Source: SXOA01 sp051004015 (GTDB lineage Bacteria; Planctomycetota; Planctomycetia; Pirellulales; Pirellulaceae). From it: a stretch of DNA of 64,000 nucleotides. Made by a program: the position numbers and the translations under genes. Below the pieces are notes generated by a model. It was not told the origin of the DNA. It saw only the letters and a list, made by a program, of their open reading frames with translations, and searched no databases. This document shows positions 18,284 through 27,795 of the stretch, piece after piece. Location: NCBI GenBank assembly GCA_051004015.1, contig JBPCKT010000029.1, positions 62,001 to 126,000 of the forward strand. The letters are read 5' to 3'. How positions within the stretch are numbered: position 1 is the stretch's first letter; every line of letters begins with the position of its first letter.

Positions 18284-18526
18284 ATGAGCCACAAACACAA
18301 AGAGCGTGATGAGGTTTACGCCGTCCTGCGCTACGATGCATTTCACGACGCAACGGCGCTACCGGAGGAATGTGTCACAGTCAAAGAGGTTGTCAGAAGT
18401 CGCGAGGCCGCCGAGGCAGAAGTCGCTCGCCTCAACGCTATCAATAGCGAAAAGAACTGCCGATATTGGTGCCAGCAAACACGATTGTTTCCAGAGGGCT
18501 GCTCGGCCGGTGAGAATCCAAATTAA
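18284..18526 (+). CDS. Small conserved-type hypothetical protein
   Basis: 80 residues, MSHKHKERDEVYAVLRYD at the N-terminus and CRYWCQQTRLFPEG near the C-terminus. I recall short proteins of this form (charged start, VTVKEVV, 'AEVARLNA', CRYxxQxTR) as common in planctomycetes, which is my basis for accepting it over its antisense shadow. No function known. It lies right at the breakpoint of the nitroreductase remnant, so its arrival may have caused that truncation. Confidence 0.65.
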   Translation: MSHKHKERDEVYAVLRYDAFHDATALPEECVTVKEVVRSREAAEAEVARLNAINSEKNCRYWCQQTRLFPEGCSAGENPN

Positions 18527-18613
18527 CAAAAACTTGACGACAGCACCTCGGATATGCCATGCTACACCTCCTGCCTGAAGACTAACCATCGCCCACCCCC
18601 TATGGACCCCGCC

Positions 18614-19222
18614 ATGAAACGCCTTTTCCTCGCCGCTCTGTTCGCTGCCGCCTCATTCAGCATTTGCCAGGCCGAAGAAGCCGCCCCCAAGAAAGCCGAA
18701 GCCGCTCCCGCGAAGGAGGCCCCGAAGACGGTGGCTGTTGGCAAACAGGCCCCGGCGTTCAAGATCAAGGATGCCTCGGGCAAGGAAGTGAACTTGGCCG
18801 ACCTGACCGCCAAGGGGCCGGTCCTCGTCCGGCTCACCTGCGGCTGCTCGGGGTGCGACAAGGAACTGGCCTACTTCCAGAAGATCAACGAAGCCTACAA
18901 GGCCCAGGGTCTCACCAGCCTGCTCGTGTTCCGCGAACCGGATGACAAGGTGGCCAAGTACGCGGCCGAGAAGAAGCTGGACATGCTCTACGCCGTCGAT
19001 TCCAAGGGAGAGGCCTGGAAGGTTTTTGAAACCAAAACCATGCCCACCAACTTCCTAATTGAGAAGGGTGGCAAGATCATCTCCATCGCCGCCGGCTGCG
19101 AGCCCAACGGCCTGATTGCCAACATCGTTTCGGAGAAAGCGGCCAAGGTCGTGGGCGTGGCGGCGGTCGATGTGCAGGCAAAGGAAGCCAAAAAGGCGGA
19201 AGCGAAGATCGAGAAGAAGTAA
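18614..19222 (+). CDS. Secreted redoxin (AhpC/TSA, TlpA-like) protein
   Basis: 202 residues from ATG 18614, which gives a clean signal peptide (MKRLFLAALFAAASFSICQA). An Ala/Lys/Glu/Pro-rich linker leads to a redoxin domain: GKQAPAFKIKDASGKEVNLADL, then VRLTCGCSGCDKELAYF carrying three Cys in C-G-C-x-x-C, then TMPTNFLIEKGGKI with the cis-Pro. The family reduces peroxides or thiols outside the cytoplasm. The tail is Lys/Glu/Ala-rich. ATG 18602 is also possible. Convergent with the next gene, 2 bases apart. Confidence 0.82.
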   Translation: MKRLFLAALFAAASFSICQAEEAAPKKAEAAPAKEAPKTVAVGKQAPAFKIKDASGKEVNLADLTAKGPVLVRLTCGCSGCDKELAYFQKINEAYKAQGLTSLLVFREPDDKVAKYAAEKKLDMLYAVDSKGEAWKVFETKTMPTNFLIEKGGKIISIAAGCEPNGLIANIVSEKAAKVVGVAAVDVQAKEAKKAEAKIEKK

Positions 19223-19224
19223 TC

Positions 19225-19839
19225 CTACTTGGGCGTTGCCCGCTGCATTTCCACAATCCAGCCGGGCGTTTCCCGCAGGTAGGCGAGGATGTGGCGGGAG
19301 CGCGTGAAGTAGTAGAGAGCGTTGAGGCCCTGGAACACCGCGCTCAGGGCGATCACGGTGCCATAGATGGCGACGATGATGAGTTGATAGAAGCGCTGGA
19401 ATTCTTCTTGGGAGCCCAGCGCTTGCTGCAATTCGGGGTACTGCTCCAATTCTTTCGACAGCGGTCCCGGGCCGGTCAAACCCTCCACAATCATCCAGAG
19501 GCTGTAAACGATAATCAGGCCCAGGAAGCCAACCTGGTTCCAGCCGAGAAGCGTGGCGGCCTTGGGGTCAAACGCCAGCAGCAGCCTCTTGCCGCGGAAC
19601 TCGTTGTAGGTGACGACGCACAATCCCACGGCTACCAGAAACCCGGCGACGCTAAAGGGAGCAAAGGGAAGCGATAGCAGCGCGAACGCCCCCGTCACCC
19701 AGCCGTTGAAAGCGGCCACGCGGGCGGCCGAACGAATCTTTGCCCCCCGCGCATGGGCCGAGGCGATCTGCTGGTGATGCTCCGCCGAAAGCGGTCCTGC
19801 CGATTGTGCGAGTGCTGCGGGCGAAAGGGCGATGCTCAC
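19225..19839 (-). CDS. Multi-pass membrane protein, unknown function
   Basis: 204 residues. Four hydrophobic segments: about 43-60, 65-80, 100-120 and 150-172, separated by charged loops (ELEQYPELQQALGSQEEFQRFYQ between the third and fourth is amphipathic). The C-terminus (RSRHILAYLRETPGWIVEMQR) is cytoplasmic-looking. I do not recognise a family. The upstream neighbour on the same strand is the AI-2E-type transporter, 81 bases away, so co-transcription is possible. Confidence 0.65.
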   Translation of the reverse strand: MSIALSPAALAQSAGPLSAEHHQQIASAHARGAKIRSAARVAAFNGWVTGAFALLSLPFAPFSVAGFLVAVGLCVVTYNEFRGKRLLLAFDPKAATLLGWNQVGFLGLIIVYSLWMIVEGLTGPGPLSKELEQYPELQQALGSQEEFQRFYQLIIVAIYGTVIALSAVFQGLNALYYFTRSRHILAYLRETPGWIVEMQRATPK

Positions 19840-19920
19840 GGAGTCCCCCGGCTGCGAGATGGGTGCAGAGAACGGGAAACACTACGTTTGGGAGAGGGAG
19901 AAGCAAGTCTTCCCGGTGCC

Positions 19921-21390
19921 TCACAATTCTTCGTCAACAGTCGGTGGCGCGGTCGGCGGCACGGCGGTCGGGGGAACGGCGTTCGGGGGCGTCGTTGCGG
20001 CAGGCCCCAGCGGCACTCCCGCCGCCGCGGCCACGCGGTCGATGGAGAGAAGCTCGCGCTGCAGGATTTTCAGGGTCGTCTGCAGGAACACCACCACCAT
20101 GGGACCGACGACGATGCCGATGGGACCCAGAGCTTGAATTCCGCCCAACACGCTCAGCAGAGCCAAGAGTGGGTGCAGATTGGATTGCCCGTGCAGGACC
20201 ATCGGCTTGATGAAGTTGTCGGCAGCCGAAACCACTGCTGTGCCGTAGACGGCCAACCCGATCGCATGCGCCAAATGCCCCTCCACGAAATAGAGATAGA
20301 GGCAGACGGGAACCCAGACCGTGGCAGCGCCCGTAAAGGGGACCATCGCAAAGACCATCGTCAGTAGCATCAGCAAGGCCACCGAGTCATGCAGACCGGC
20401 AAACCAGAAGCCGAGGCCCGCGAGCAACCCTTGCACCACCGCGGAGAGGAGTGTGGCGGTGACGACCGCGCGACAGACGCGAACAAATTCCTCCACCAGC
20501 TCGCGGACATATTTCTCCTCGAGTGGCGACAGTCGCACGACCGTGTTGACCATCGTTTCCCCTTCGGCCAGGAAGAAGAACAGCGAGGCCACGGTGATGA
20601 TGATTCCGATCAGCATCTTCGCCAGGATGGCCAGCGTATCGCCCCCCAGCGAAAGCAGCGGCGAGCCCGCGGAAGAGGTGGCCCTGAGAATCGCTGCCTG
20701 GAGCTCATCGTCGCTGGGGTTGGCCAGTTCCTTCAGCCAGCCCTTGAGTGAGCCCCCCAGATAAGCCCGCCGGTATTGGCGGAATTCCAGGTCCACTTCC
20801 CGTACGGCATCGTCCTGCTGGAGCGTCTGCGGAGGGGCCGCGCGCAGGGCTTGCAAAGCGGCTCGCAGGGCTTCTTCGGAAGGCGGCTGGGCTTCTGGAA
20901 CCTCCGCGGCCGCCTTGGACAGGCGATCAAGCCGGGCCGCAAGGATATCGACTTCCTTGGCGGCTACCTGCGGAATTGCCCCGAGCCTTTGCTGTTCCCG
21001 CCAGTTCTTGAGCACCGCCTCGAACTGGTGCAGATCGACCTTGTCGGGGATGTCCAGGTCGAAGTCTTGGCGCAGTTTCTTGGCTTTTTCGGCAACGTCC
21101 GTGGCCTGAACCCGCTCCACCACGGATATGCTCTGCACAGCCGCCATCGTCACGACCAGCCCCGCCGGCGCAAGCACCACCAGCAGCACCAGAAACGTGG
21201 TCACTCCCGCCGCCGCGTAGCGATTCTTCCAAAATCTCTCAAGCGCCCAGCGGTACAGCGGCTGAAAGACAACTCCCAAAAGCGCCGCCATGAACAGCGG
21301 CAGCAGAAAGACCGCCATCACCTGGTAAAACAACACCACGATGACGACGAGGATGCCGATCAAAACGGCAAACGACACCAGCCGCGACAT
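19921..21390 (-). CDS. AI-2E family transporter (PerM/TqsA-like) with long internal insert
   Basis: 489 residues from ATG 21390 (MSRLVSFAVLIGILVVIVV); the frame stays open to 21759 but the extra N-terminus is Arg/Pro-rich and not membrane-like. Two N-terminal helices (FYQVMAVFLLPLFMAALLGVVFQPLYRWAL) and the C-terminal helical block (FRLSPLEEKYVREL, then GAATVWVPVCLYLYFVEG and the conserved IKPMVLHGQSN, IGIVVGPMVVVF) define the family. A 130-residue hydrophilic segment (about 90-215) separates the third helix from the core, longer than I expect for the family. Members export small molecules or act as antiporters; the substrate here is unknown. The C-terminus is Pro/Thr/Ala-rich. Confidence 0.85.
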   Translation of the reverse strand: MSRLVSFAVLIGILVVIVVLFYQVMAVFLLPLFMAALLGVVFQPLYRWALERFWKNRYAAAGVTTFLVLLVVLAPAGLVVTMAAVQSISVVERVQATDVAEKAKKLRQDFDLDIPDKVDLHQFEAVLKNWREQQRLGAIPQVAAKEVDILAARLDRLSKAAAEVPEAQPPSEEALRAALQALRAAPPQTLQQDDAVREVDLEFRQYRRAYLGGSLKGWLKELANPSDDELQAAILRATSSAGSPLLSLGGDTLAILAKMLIGIIITVASLFFFLAEGETMVNTVVRLSPLEEKYVRELVEEFVRVCRAVVTATLLSAVVQGLLAGLGFWFAGLHDSVALLMLLTMVFAMVPFTGAATVWVPVCLYLYFVEGHLAHAIGLAVYGTAVVSAADNFIKPMVLHGQSNLHPLLALLSVLGGIQALGPIGIVVGPMVVVFLQTTLKILQRELLSIDRVAAAAGVPLGPAATTPPNAVPPTAVPPTAPPTVDEEL

Positions 21391-21563
21391 AATTCGCTCC
21401 GGGCGGGTGGAAGTCTTTCCATCCGCGATAAACGGGGCGACGAAGGCCCCGAAAGCTATTCGATACCCGCTGGCGAGTATTGTAGCGGCAAAGGGGAGTG
21501 CGCGGCGGGGAGGCGGCGGCTTTCGGGCGGAAAACTTCGCCGCGGGAGGTTCGAATGAGCGGG

Positions 21564-22586
<1,023 letters not shown>

Positions 22587-22646
22587 AGCGGAATCCTTGT
22601 GGGGGAATTGGCCGGAAACTCAATACCGAGCCGTTTGTCAAGATAT

Positions 22647-22661
22647 TGAGAATCGTTATCA
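22647..22661. promoter_or_regulatory. Candidate Fur box
   Basis: TGAGAATCGTTATCA matches the 7-1-7 Fur consensus TGATAATNATTATCA at 12 of 14 defined positions. It lies in the divergent region, 61 bases from the DUF1559 start and 181 bases from the asparagine-synthetase-like start. Only one site is visible, and the genes on both sides have no direct iron-uptake signature. Confidence 0.55.
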
Positions 22662-22841
22662 ATAACGGCTTCGATTCTACGGCAATCACTTCGCCTGTCA
22701 ACTGCCCGATCGCATTTTCTCCTAAAGCACGCTGCATCAAGGAATTGCGTACGGCTGCTGAACCCGGTAACTTGAAACCGCGTAGTTGCGCCGGGCGAAT
22801 TAATCCCTGCCTTCGCTACATTTCTCCGGAAAGAACGAGCC

Positions 22842-24167
22842 ATGCACGCATACCCTGTCAAGAAGCTCGTCAACCTCCTCGACCCGGCCGCCAATGTTCT
22901 GCTCGGCACGACGAAACAGGCCGCCGAAGCCGCAGTTGCCTCCGGCGATGCGGAGCAAGTCCGCAGAATTGGCGGCCAGTTCGCCATTGTTCAGCAGGTG
23001 GGGAGTCTAGTGCGGATGGCGCGCTCCATTGGTCGGCCGATGAGATACTTTCTGGCCAAGCAAGTAGATGGCCCGCTGCTGGTCGTGGCCGAGCGGATGG
23101 ATGAAATCAAAGCCCATTTGGAATCACTCGGCCTGGGCGGCCAATTCCATCCGTCGTACACGCGGATGGTCCCCGCGCACTACATCGTCGAAATCGCGCT
23201 CGTGGGCTGCCCGGATCCCAGCCCGCAATGCACGCGGTACTTCACGCCGCAGCGGAACACGCTGCCGGCGGACTTGGGGGTCATCGGCCGGGCCTATATC
23301 GGCGCGCTGGCCGAAGAGTGCAATCGCTGGCTCGACCAGGTTCCCAGCAGCGAACCCCTCGGCGTCCTCTTTTCCGGCGGCATCGATAGTGGCGCGGTGT
23401 TTCTCGTGCTCTATCATCTGCTGCGAAAGCGCGGTGAATCCCCCGCTCGGTTGAAAGCGTTCACGCTCTCCATTGATGGCACCGGTGCCGACGCGGCGCA
23501 AGCCGAGCGATTCCTGGGAGAGCTCGACCTGGGAATGTTCCTGGAAGTCATCGAAGCCCCGCGAGCAGCGGTCGATTACCGCGAGGTCATCCGCATCACC
23601 GAAGATTACAAACCGCTCGATGTGCAGTCTGCCGCCATGGGGCTGGCCCTCTGCCGAGGAATCCGCGATCGCTATCCCCACTGGAAATACCTGGTCGATG
23701 GCGACGGTGGCGATGAGAACCTCAAGGACTACCCCATCGAGGAAAACTCGGAGTTGACCATCCGCAGCGTCCTCAATAACCCCCTGCTCTATCACGAAGG
23801 CTGGGGAGTCTTCGCGGTGAAACACTCCCTCACCTACAGCGGCGGCCAAAGCCGCGGTCATGTCCGCACTTATGCCCCCGCCCGCTCGCTGGGCTTTTCT
23901 GGCTTCAGTCCCTTTGCACTGCCCAGCGTCATCGGCGTCTCCGAGGCCATACCCTTCATCGAGCTCACCGGCTGGAGCAATGAAAAACTGTATGCCCTAA
24001 AAGGCGAGGTCGTCCGCCGTGGCGTGGAAGCGATCACCGGCCTGACGATGCCAGTCTTTGAAAAACGCCGCTTTCAGCACGGAGCAGCCGGCGCTGGGGG
24101 TTTCGAGGCGATTTTCCCCCAGGATGAGGCGGATTACCGCAAAGCGTTCGCGGCTTTGCACGAGTAA
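22842..24167 (+). CDS. Asparagine-synthetase-like PP-loop ATPase without glutaminase domain
   Basis: 441 residues. The PP-loop SGGIDS is at about residues 178-183 (LGVLFSGGIDSGAVF) and the DGDGGDENLKDYP motif at about 287-299, both typical of the C-terminal synthetase domain of AsnB and its relatives (beta-lactam synthetase and similar amide-forming enzymes). The N-terminal 170 residues start with MHAYPVKK and lack the catalytic Cys2 of a glutamine amidotransferase, so ammonia or another amine would have to come from elsewhere. It probably adenylates a carboxylate to form an amide or related bond. First gene of a run with radical SAM (6 bases downstream) and a flavin enzyme. Confidence 0.8.
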   Translation: MHAYPVKKLVNLLDPAANVLLGTTKQAAEAAVASGDAEQVRRIGGQFAIVQQVGSLVRMARSIGRPMRYFLAKQVDGPLLVVAERMDEIKAHLESLGLGGQFHPSYTRMVPAHYIVEIALVGCPDPSPQCTRYFTPQRNTLPADLGVIGRAYIGALAEECNRWLDQVPSSEPLGVLFSGGIDSGAVFLVLYHLLRKRGESPARLKAFTLSIDGTGADAAQAERFLGELDLGMFLEVIEAPRAAVDYREVIRITEDYKPLDVQSAAMGLALCRGIRDRYPHWKYLVDGDGGDENLKDYPIEENSELTIRSVLNNPLLYHEGWGVFAVKHSLTYSGGQSRGHVRTYAPARSLGFSGFSPFALPSVIGVSEAIPFIELTGWSNEKLYALKGEVVRRGVEAITGLTMPVFEKRRFQHGAAGAGGFEAIFPQDEADYRKAFAALHE

Positions 24168-24173
24168 CACTCC

Positions 24174-25133
24174 ATGCCCGCGGTCTCTCGCCATGATTTG
24201 CTGGCCTCACGCGGGCCCAAGAACAGCGTCGATCCCCGCCGCCCGTACGCCTTCCTCGTGGAACAAGAACGCTCCGCCGTGGGCCAGTTGGAAGATGTAG
24301 CGACCATCTTCCTGACCAACAAGGAATGCCCCTTCTCCTGCGTCTACTGCGACCTTTGGAAAAACACCACCGATCGCCCCGTGCAGCCGGGAGACATTCC
24401 GGCTCAAATCGATTACGCCCTCAGCCGCCTCCCGTCGACGACCTCGATCAAGCTCTATAACAGCGGCAACTTCTTCGACCCGCAAGCAATTCCGCAGGAG
24501 GATTTTCCCGCCATTATCGAGCGGGTGAAGTCCTTCGAGCGTGTCATCGTCGAAAATCATCCGTCTCTCGTCAGCGAAAAGTGTGTCCGCTTTCGCGACC
24601 AATTAGGGACGGAGCTGGAAATCGCGATGGGGCTGGAAACCGTTCACCCCACTGTTCTGCCGCGGCTCCACAAGCAGATGACCGTGGATGACTTTTGCCA
24701 TGCCGCCAGTTTTCTTCGCCGGCACGGCATTCACGTTCGCGCCTTTATCCTGTTGATGCCGCCCTTCATGCCCGCGGACGAGGCTGTACGCTGGGCCGCC
24801 CGTTCCGTCGCCACGGCAGTGGAAGCTGGAGCAGGATGCAGCGCCATCATTCCCACTCGCGGCGGAAACGGCCTGATGGAGCAATTTGCCCTCCTGGGGC
24901 AATTCTCGCCTCCCACGCTGGCGATGCTCGAAGATTCCTTCGCCGCCTCTCTCGCCCTCCCTGAGTTAAAAACCCCCCATTCCAGCCGCATCTTTGTCGA
25001 CCTCTGGGACCTCGAAAAGCTTTACACTTGCTCCCACTGCGGCCCCCAACGCAAGGCGCGCCTTGCGCAGATGAATCACAATCAGCAACTGCTCTCTGAA
25101 ATTGCCTGCCACTGCCTGACCCCTGGCCCCTGA
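24174..25133 (+). CDS. Radical SAM protein (CX3CX2C, Elp3/TIGR01210-like)
   Basis: 319 residues. The [4Fe-4S]-SAM motif C-x3-C-x2-C is at residues 52-59 (CPFSCVYC), preceded by a 50-residue N-terminus, followed by IKLYNSGNFFDPQAIP and ELEIAMGLETVHP, which resemble radical SAM proteins of the TIGR01210/Elp3-like group. The C-terminus has a CSHCG motif (about 286-290) that might bind a second metal. The start is 6 bases after the synthetase-like stop. The last residues (CLTPGP) come from the heptamer repeat at 25115-25149. The substrate is unknown; given the neighbours it may be a small amino-acid-derived compound. Confidence 0.82.
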   Translation: MPAVSRHDLLASRGPKNSVDPRRPYAFLVEQERSAVGQLEDVATIFLTNKECPFSCVYCDLWKNTTDRPVQPGDIPAQIDYALSRLPSTTSIKLYNSGNFFDPQAIPQEDFPAIIERVKSFERVIVENHPSLVSEKCVRFRDQLGTELEIAMGLETVHPTVLPRLHKQMTVDDFCHAASFLRRHGIHVRAFILLMPPFMPADEAVRWAARSVATAVEAGAGCSAIIPTRGGNGLMEQFALLGQFSPPTLAMLEDSFAASLALPELKTPHSSRIFVDLWDLEKLYTCSHCGPQRKARLAQMNHNQQLLSEIACHCLTPGP

Positions 25134-25149
25134 CTCCTGGCTCCTGCCC
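25115..25149. repeat. Heptamer tandem repeat at a gene junction
   Basis: Five degenerate copies of CCTGRCY (CCTGACC, CCTGGCC, CCTGACT, CCTGGCT, CCTGCCC) span the 3' end of the radical SAM gene and stop 2 bases before the ATG of the flavin gene. They supply the end of one protein and occupy the ribosome-binding position of the next. Similar short tandem heptamer repeats are known from cyanobacteria (STRR). Confidence 0.75.
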
Positions 25150-25151
25150 CC

Positions 25152-26669
25152 ATGCTCTCCCCCGACGTCGCCATCATCGGCTCCGGCTTTGCTGGCAGTC
25201 TCATGTCGCTGCTGCTCACCCGTCTGGGGCGAACCTGCGTCGTCGTGGACCGGCAGTCGCATCCGCGATTTGTCATTGGCGAATCGAGCACGCCCCTGGC
25301 GGACATGGCACTGCGAGACATCGCCAAAAGATACGACCTGCCGCGGTTCGCGCCGCTTTCCAAGTACGGCACCTGGATGGCCGCCTATCCGCACGTGATG
25401 AGGGGCCTTAAGCGCGGCTTCAGCTACTTCGCCCACGAGCCGCACCAGCCGTTTGTGCCGCGGCCCGACCATGCCAATGAGCTGCTCGTCGCCGCCAGTA
25501 CGGACGACGCGACTTCCGACACCCACTGGCTCCGCAGCGAAGTCGACATGTTTTTTGCTAGCGAAGCTGTCGCTGGGGGAGTGCCGCTGTTTGAGAATAC
25601 GATGCTAACGCGAATTGAGCATACCCAAAGTGGCTGGGAACTATCCGGCCATCGCGGACTCGACGGGCAAGGGGATGAGATCAACATCCGAGCCCGCTTC
25701 GTTATCGACGCCAGCGGCGAAGGGAAGGTTCTGGCCCGCACGCTTGGCATCGGTGATGACAAGCATCTCCTGAAAACAAACTCGCGACCGCTTTATGCCC
25801 ATTTCAAATACCTGACCCCCTGGCGGGAAATGCTCGTGGAGCGGGCCGCCACGGTGCAGGACCATCCCTTCGACTGCGACCGGGCCGCTTTGCACCAGGT
25901 CTTTCGCGGGGCCTGGATGTGGCAACTGCGGTTCGATAGCGAAGTGGTGAGCGCGGGCTTCGCCATCGACGCTGGCCGGCATCCGCTCGACGAATCGCGT
26001 ACGCCACGGCAGGAGTGGGACGGCTGGATGGAGCAGTACCCGACGCTCCGCGAGCAGTTCTCCCGTGCCGAAATCGTCAACCCGCCGCGCGGCCTGGTCC
26101 GCGGCCCCCGCATGCAGCGACTGATGGCTCAGGGTGCCGGCCAGGACTGGGTCATGCTTCCGCACACCGCCGGCTTCATCGATCCGCTCCACAGCAGCGG
26201 CATCGCCCACTCGCTGTTCGGCATCGAGCGCCTGGCGGCCATTTTTGAACAGCATTGGGGGAGAGAAACGCTCGCCGCCGAGTTGCAGGAGTACGCTCGC
26301 ATTGTCCGCACCGAAACGCAGCTCATCGATCTCCTCGTCGCCGGCTGCTACGCGGGAATGGTCGACTTCCGTCTCTTTACGGCCATGTGCATGTTCTACT
26401 TCGCCGGCACCATCGCCTGCGAACGGGCCCGCTCCGACAGCCCCTTCCATCCCGAACGCTACTTCCTCAACGCCAACGACTCCGCCTTTCGTCAGGCCGC
26501 CACCACCGGCTATGGCCGACTGCAAGAGTTGCTCGCCTCCAGTCTCACCGACCGCGACATCGACTCTTTCACGGACTTCACCCGCGACCTCATCGCTCCC
26601 TGGAACGCAGCCAACCTAATGAATCCCGCTGCCCAAAATATGTACCGCCACACGGCCGCAAAAAAATGA
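25152..26669 (+). CDS. Flavin-dependent halogenase-like FAD oxidoreductase
   Basis: 505 residues. An N-terminal Rossmann FAD motif GSGFAG is at residues 10-15, with GESSTPLADMALRD after it, as in flavin-dependent halogenases and related monooxygenases. A W-x-W-x-L sequence (WMWQL, from residue 255) sits where halogenases have WxWxIP. The later GFIDPLHSSGIAHSLFGIERLA is the conserved FAD/isoalloxazine contact region. So the protein probably oxidises, hydroxylates or halogenates a substrate made with the two preceding genes. The start is ATG 25152; no Shine-Dalgarno sequence, because the heptamer repeat occupies that position. Confidence 0.8.
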   Translation: MLSPDVAIIGSGFAGSLMSLLLTRLGRTCVVVDRQSHPRFVIGESSTPLADMALRDIAKRYDLPRFAPLSKYGTWMAAYPHVMRGLKRGFSYFAHEPHQPFVPRPDHANELLVAASTDDATSDTHWLRSEVDMFFASEAVAGGVPLFENTMLTRIEHTQSGWELSGHRGLDGQGDEINIRARFVIDASGEGKVLARTLGIGDDKHLLKTNSRPLYAHFKYLTPWREMLVERAATVQDHPFDCDRAALHQVFRGAWMWQLRFDSEVVSAGFAIDAGRHPLDESRTPRQEWDGWMEQYPTLREQFSRAEIVNPPRGLVRGPRMQRLMAQGAGQDWVMLPHTAGFIDPLHSSGIAHSLFGIERLAAIFEQHWGRETLAAELQEYARIVRTETQLIDLLVAGCYAGMVDFRLFTAMCMFYFAGTIACERARSDSPFHPERYFLNANDSAFRQAATTGYGRLQELLASSLTDRDIDSFTDFTRDLIAPWNAANLMNPAAQNMYRHTAAKK

Positions 26670-26681
26670 CAAGAAACAGAA

Positions 26682-26716
26682 AACGCGTCCCGAGCCGGAA
26701 AGGCCCTGGACGCGTT
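26682..26716. terminator. Hairpin between convergent genes
   Basis: AACGCGTCC pairs perfectly with GGACGCGTT across a 17-base loop, 12 bases after the flavin-gene stop and 32 bases beyond the stop of the convergent lipoprotein gene. It could end both transcripts, though it lacks a long T tract on either side. Confidence 0.5.
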
Positions 26717-26748
26717 GGAGATGGTTTCGATCCTTAGTTCGCGGACCT

Positions 26749-27324
26749 TTAGAAGTTCGCTCCCGCACCCGTGTCGATATTCCCCACCATGTGGAAGTGG
26801 TTGTGGTCGATGTAGATGACTTCCTGCGAATCTTCGTCCGTCAGGGTGTGCGGCACCGGCCAGCCGACCCGTTTGACCTCGGTGTAGTAAATGGTGCACT
26901 TGTAGTGGGCGTGGTGCAACTGAACGGGGCCGATGAGCGGCACGACGCGGGGGGGATCGATGTAGTCGGCGATTTTCTCCTTGACGATGCGGACGTTGTT
27001 CCGCTGGATTTCGTGCAAGAAGGGGAGGCCCCCTTGGACCGGGTTGGCCTTCTCCCAGGCCCGGACGACTTCGTCATCGCTGGGAGGGTCCAGGGCCTCG
27101 GCCGGTGCACCCGGCACCAGCGGTCCCAGGATGGGTGCCCGGTCGTAGCGCTCATGGCTCCAGAATTCGTCTTCCTTCTTCTTCTGGAAGTAGGGGCTGA
27201 CCGGGATGGGGATCCCCAGAGCTCCCATGTGCGGGCCCGACTTCAGCCCCACGCAACCCGTGCTGGAAAACGATGCCGCGGCCAGCATGAGTCCGAGAGT
27301 CGCAATGACCATCCTGTGAGACAT
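26749..27324 (-). CDS. Putative lipoprotein, unknown function
   Basis: 191 residues from ATG 27324 (MSHRMVIATLGLMLAAASFSSTGC), giving a lipobox-type Cys at about residue 24. The frame continues upstream to 27717 but that extension is made of the inverted-repeat element and is not real coding sequence. The mature part has PYFQKKKEDEFWSHERYDRAP and a C-terminal segment with several Tyr/His (LHHAHYKCTIYYTEV, YIDHNHFHMVGN). I take it for a planctomycete-specific cell-envelope protein; no function known. Confidence 0.7.
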   Translation of the reverse strand: MSHRMVIATLGLMLAAASFSSTGCVGLKSGPHMGALGIPIPVSPYFQKKKEDEFWSHERYDRAPILGPLVPGAPAEALDPPSDDEVVRAWEKANPVQGGLPFLHEIQRNNVRIVKEKIADYIDPPRVVPLIGPVQLHHAHYKCTIYYTEVKRVGWPVPHTLTDEDSQEVIYIDHNHFHMVGNIDTGAGANF

Positions 27325-27795
27325 GACATTCCTCGGTGGATCAAATTGCCGGAGTTGCTCCGGCCGCTGCGGGTTGCCTTGCCCGTGGTAGTGGCGAAGT
27401 GTTCCAAGGGAATCCGCGCGGGTAATGCCCGGCGCTATCCAGACGTATTTATCGTGTGAAGCTGTAACGAACTTGCGGATTTTTCCGGTCGTAGGGAAAA
27501 AAGAGGGAGAAGGGGGTGCTAGCAAAATCGCACGATTCCCGTAGTTAACGCCAAGGCGCAAAGGCGCGAAGTCGCAAAGGTGAAGAAAGTAGATGCAGAG
27601 GATTTCAGCCTTTCGCACGAACTTCTGAGCTGCGGATGATTGTCCGCCATATCTGGCATCCTTTCCCCCTTTCGGGGCTTTCCTTTGCTCCTTCGCGCCT
27701 TTGCGCCTTTGCGTCAAAAAGAGTGACGGGGACGGGCTTTACAGCCGCAAAAGAAATGGCATATTAGAAGGCTGCCGCCAGACAAGCGGCGGTAG
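27325..27795. other. Non-coding region with an inverted repeat pair
   Basis: Upstream region of the lipoprotein gene. It holds the AAGGCGCAAAGGCGC inverted repeat pair (27546-27720) and otherwise no gene I can support. The flanking tRNA-Gly starts at 27796. Confidence 0.45.
27546..27720. repeat. Inverted pair of GCAAAGGCGC-type repeats
   Basis: AACGCCAAGGCGCAAAGGCGC on the left and the complementary GCGCCTTTGCGCCTTTGCGT on the right (about 27692-27714) form an imperfect inverted repeat with a spacer of about 120 bases. The short sub-repeats (GGCGCAAA) recur within each arm. I have seen similar words dispersed in planctomycete genomes, but here only the pair itself is observed. Confidence 0.5.

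Noticed and set aside
27325..27717. N-terminal extension of the lipoprotein gene
   Set aside because: The added residues come from the repeat block and would bury the lipoprotein signal; ATG 27324 gives a clean lipobox.
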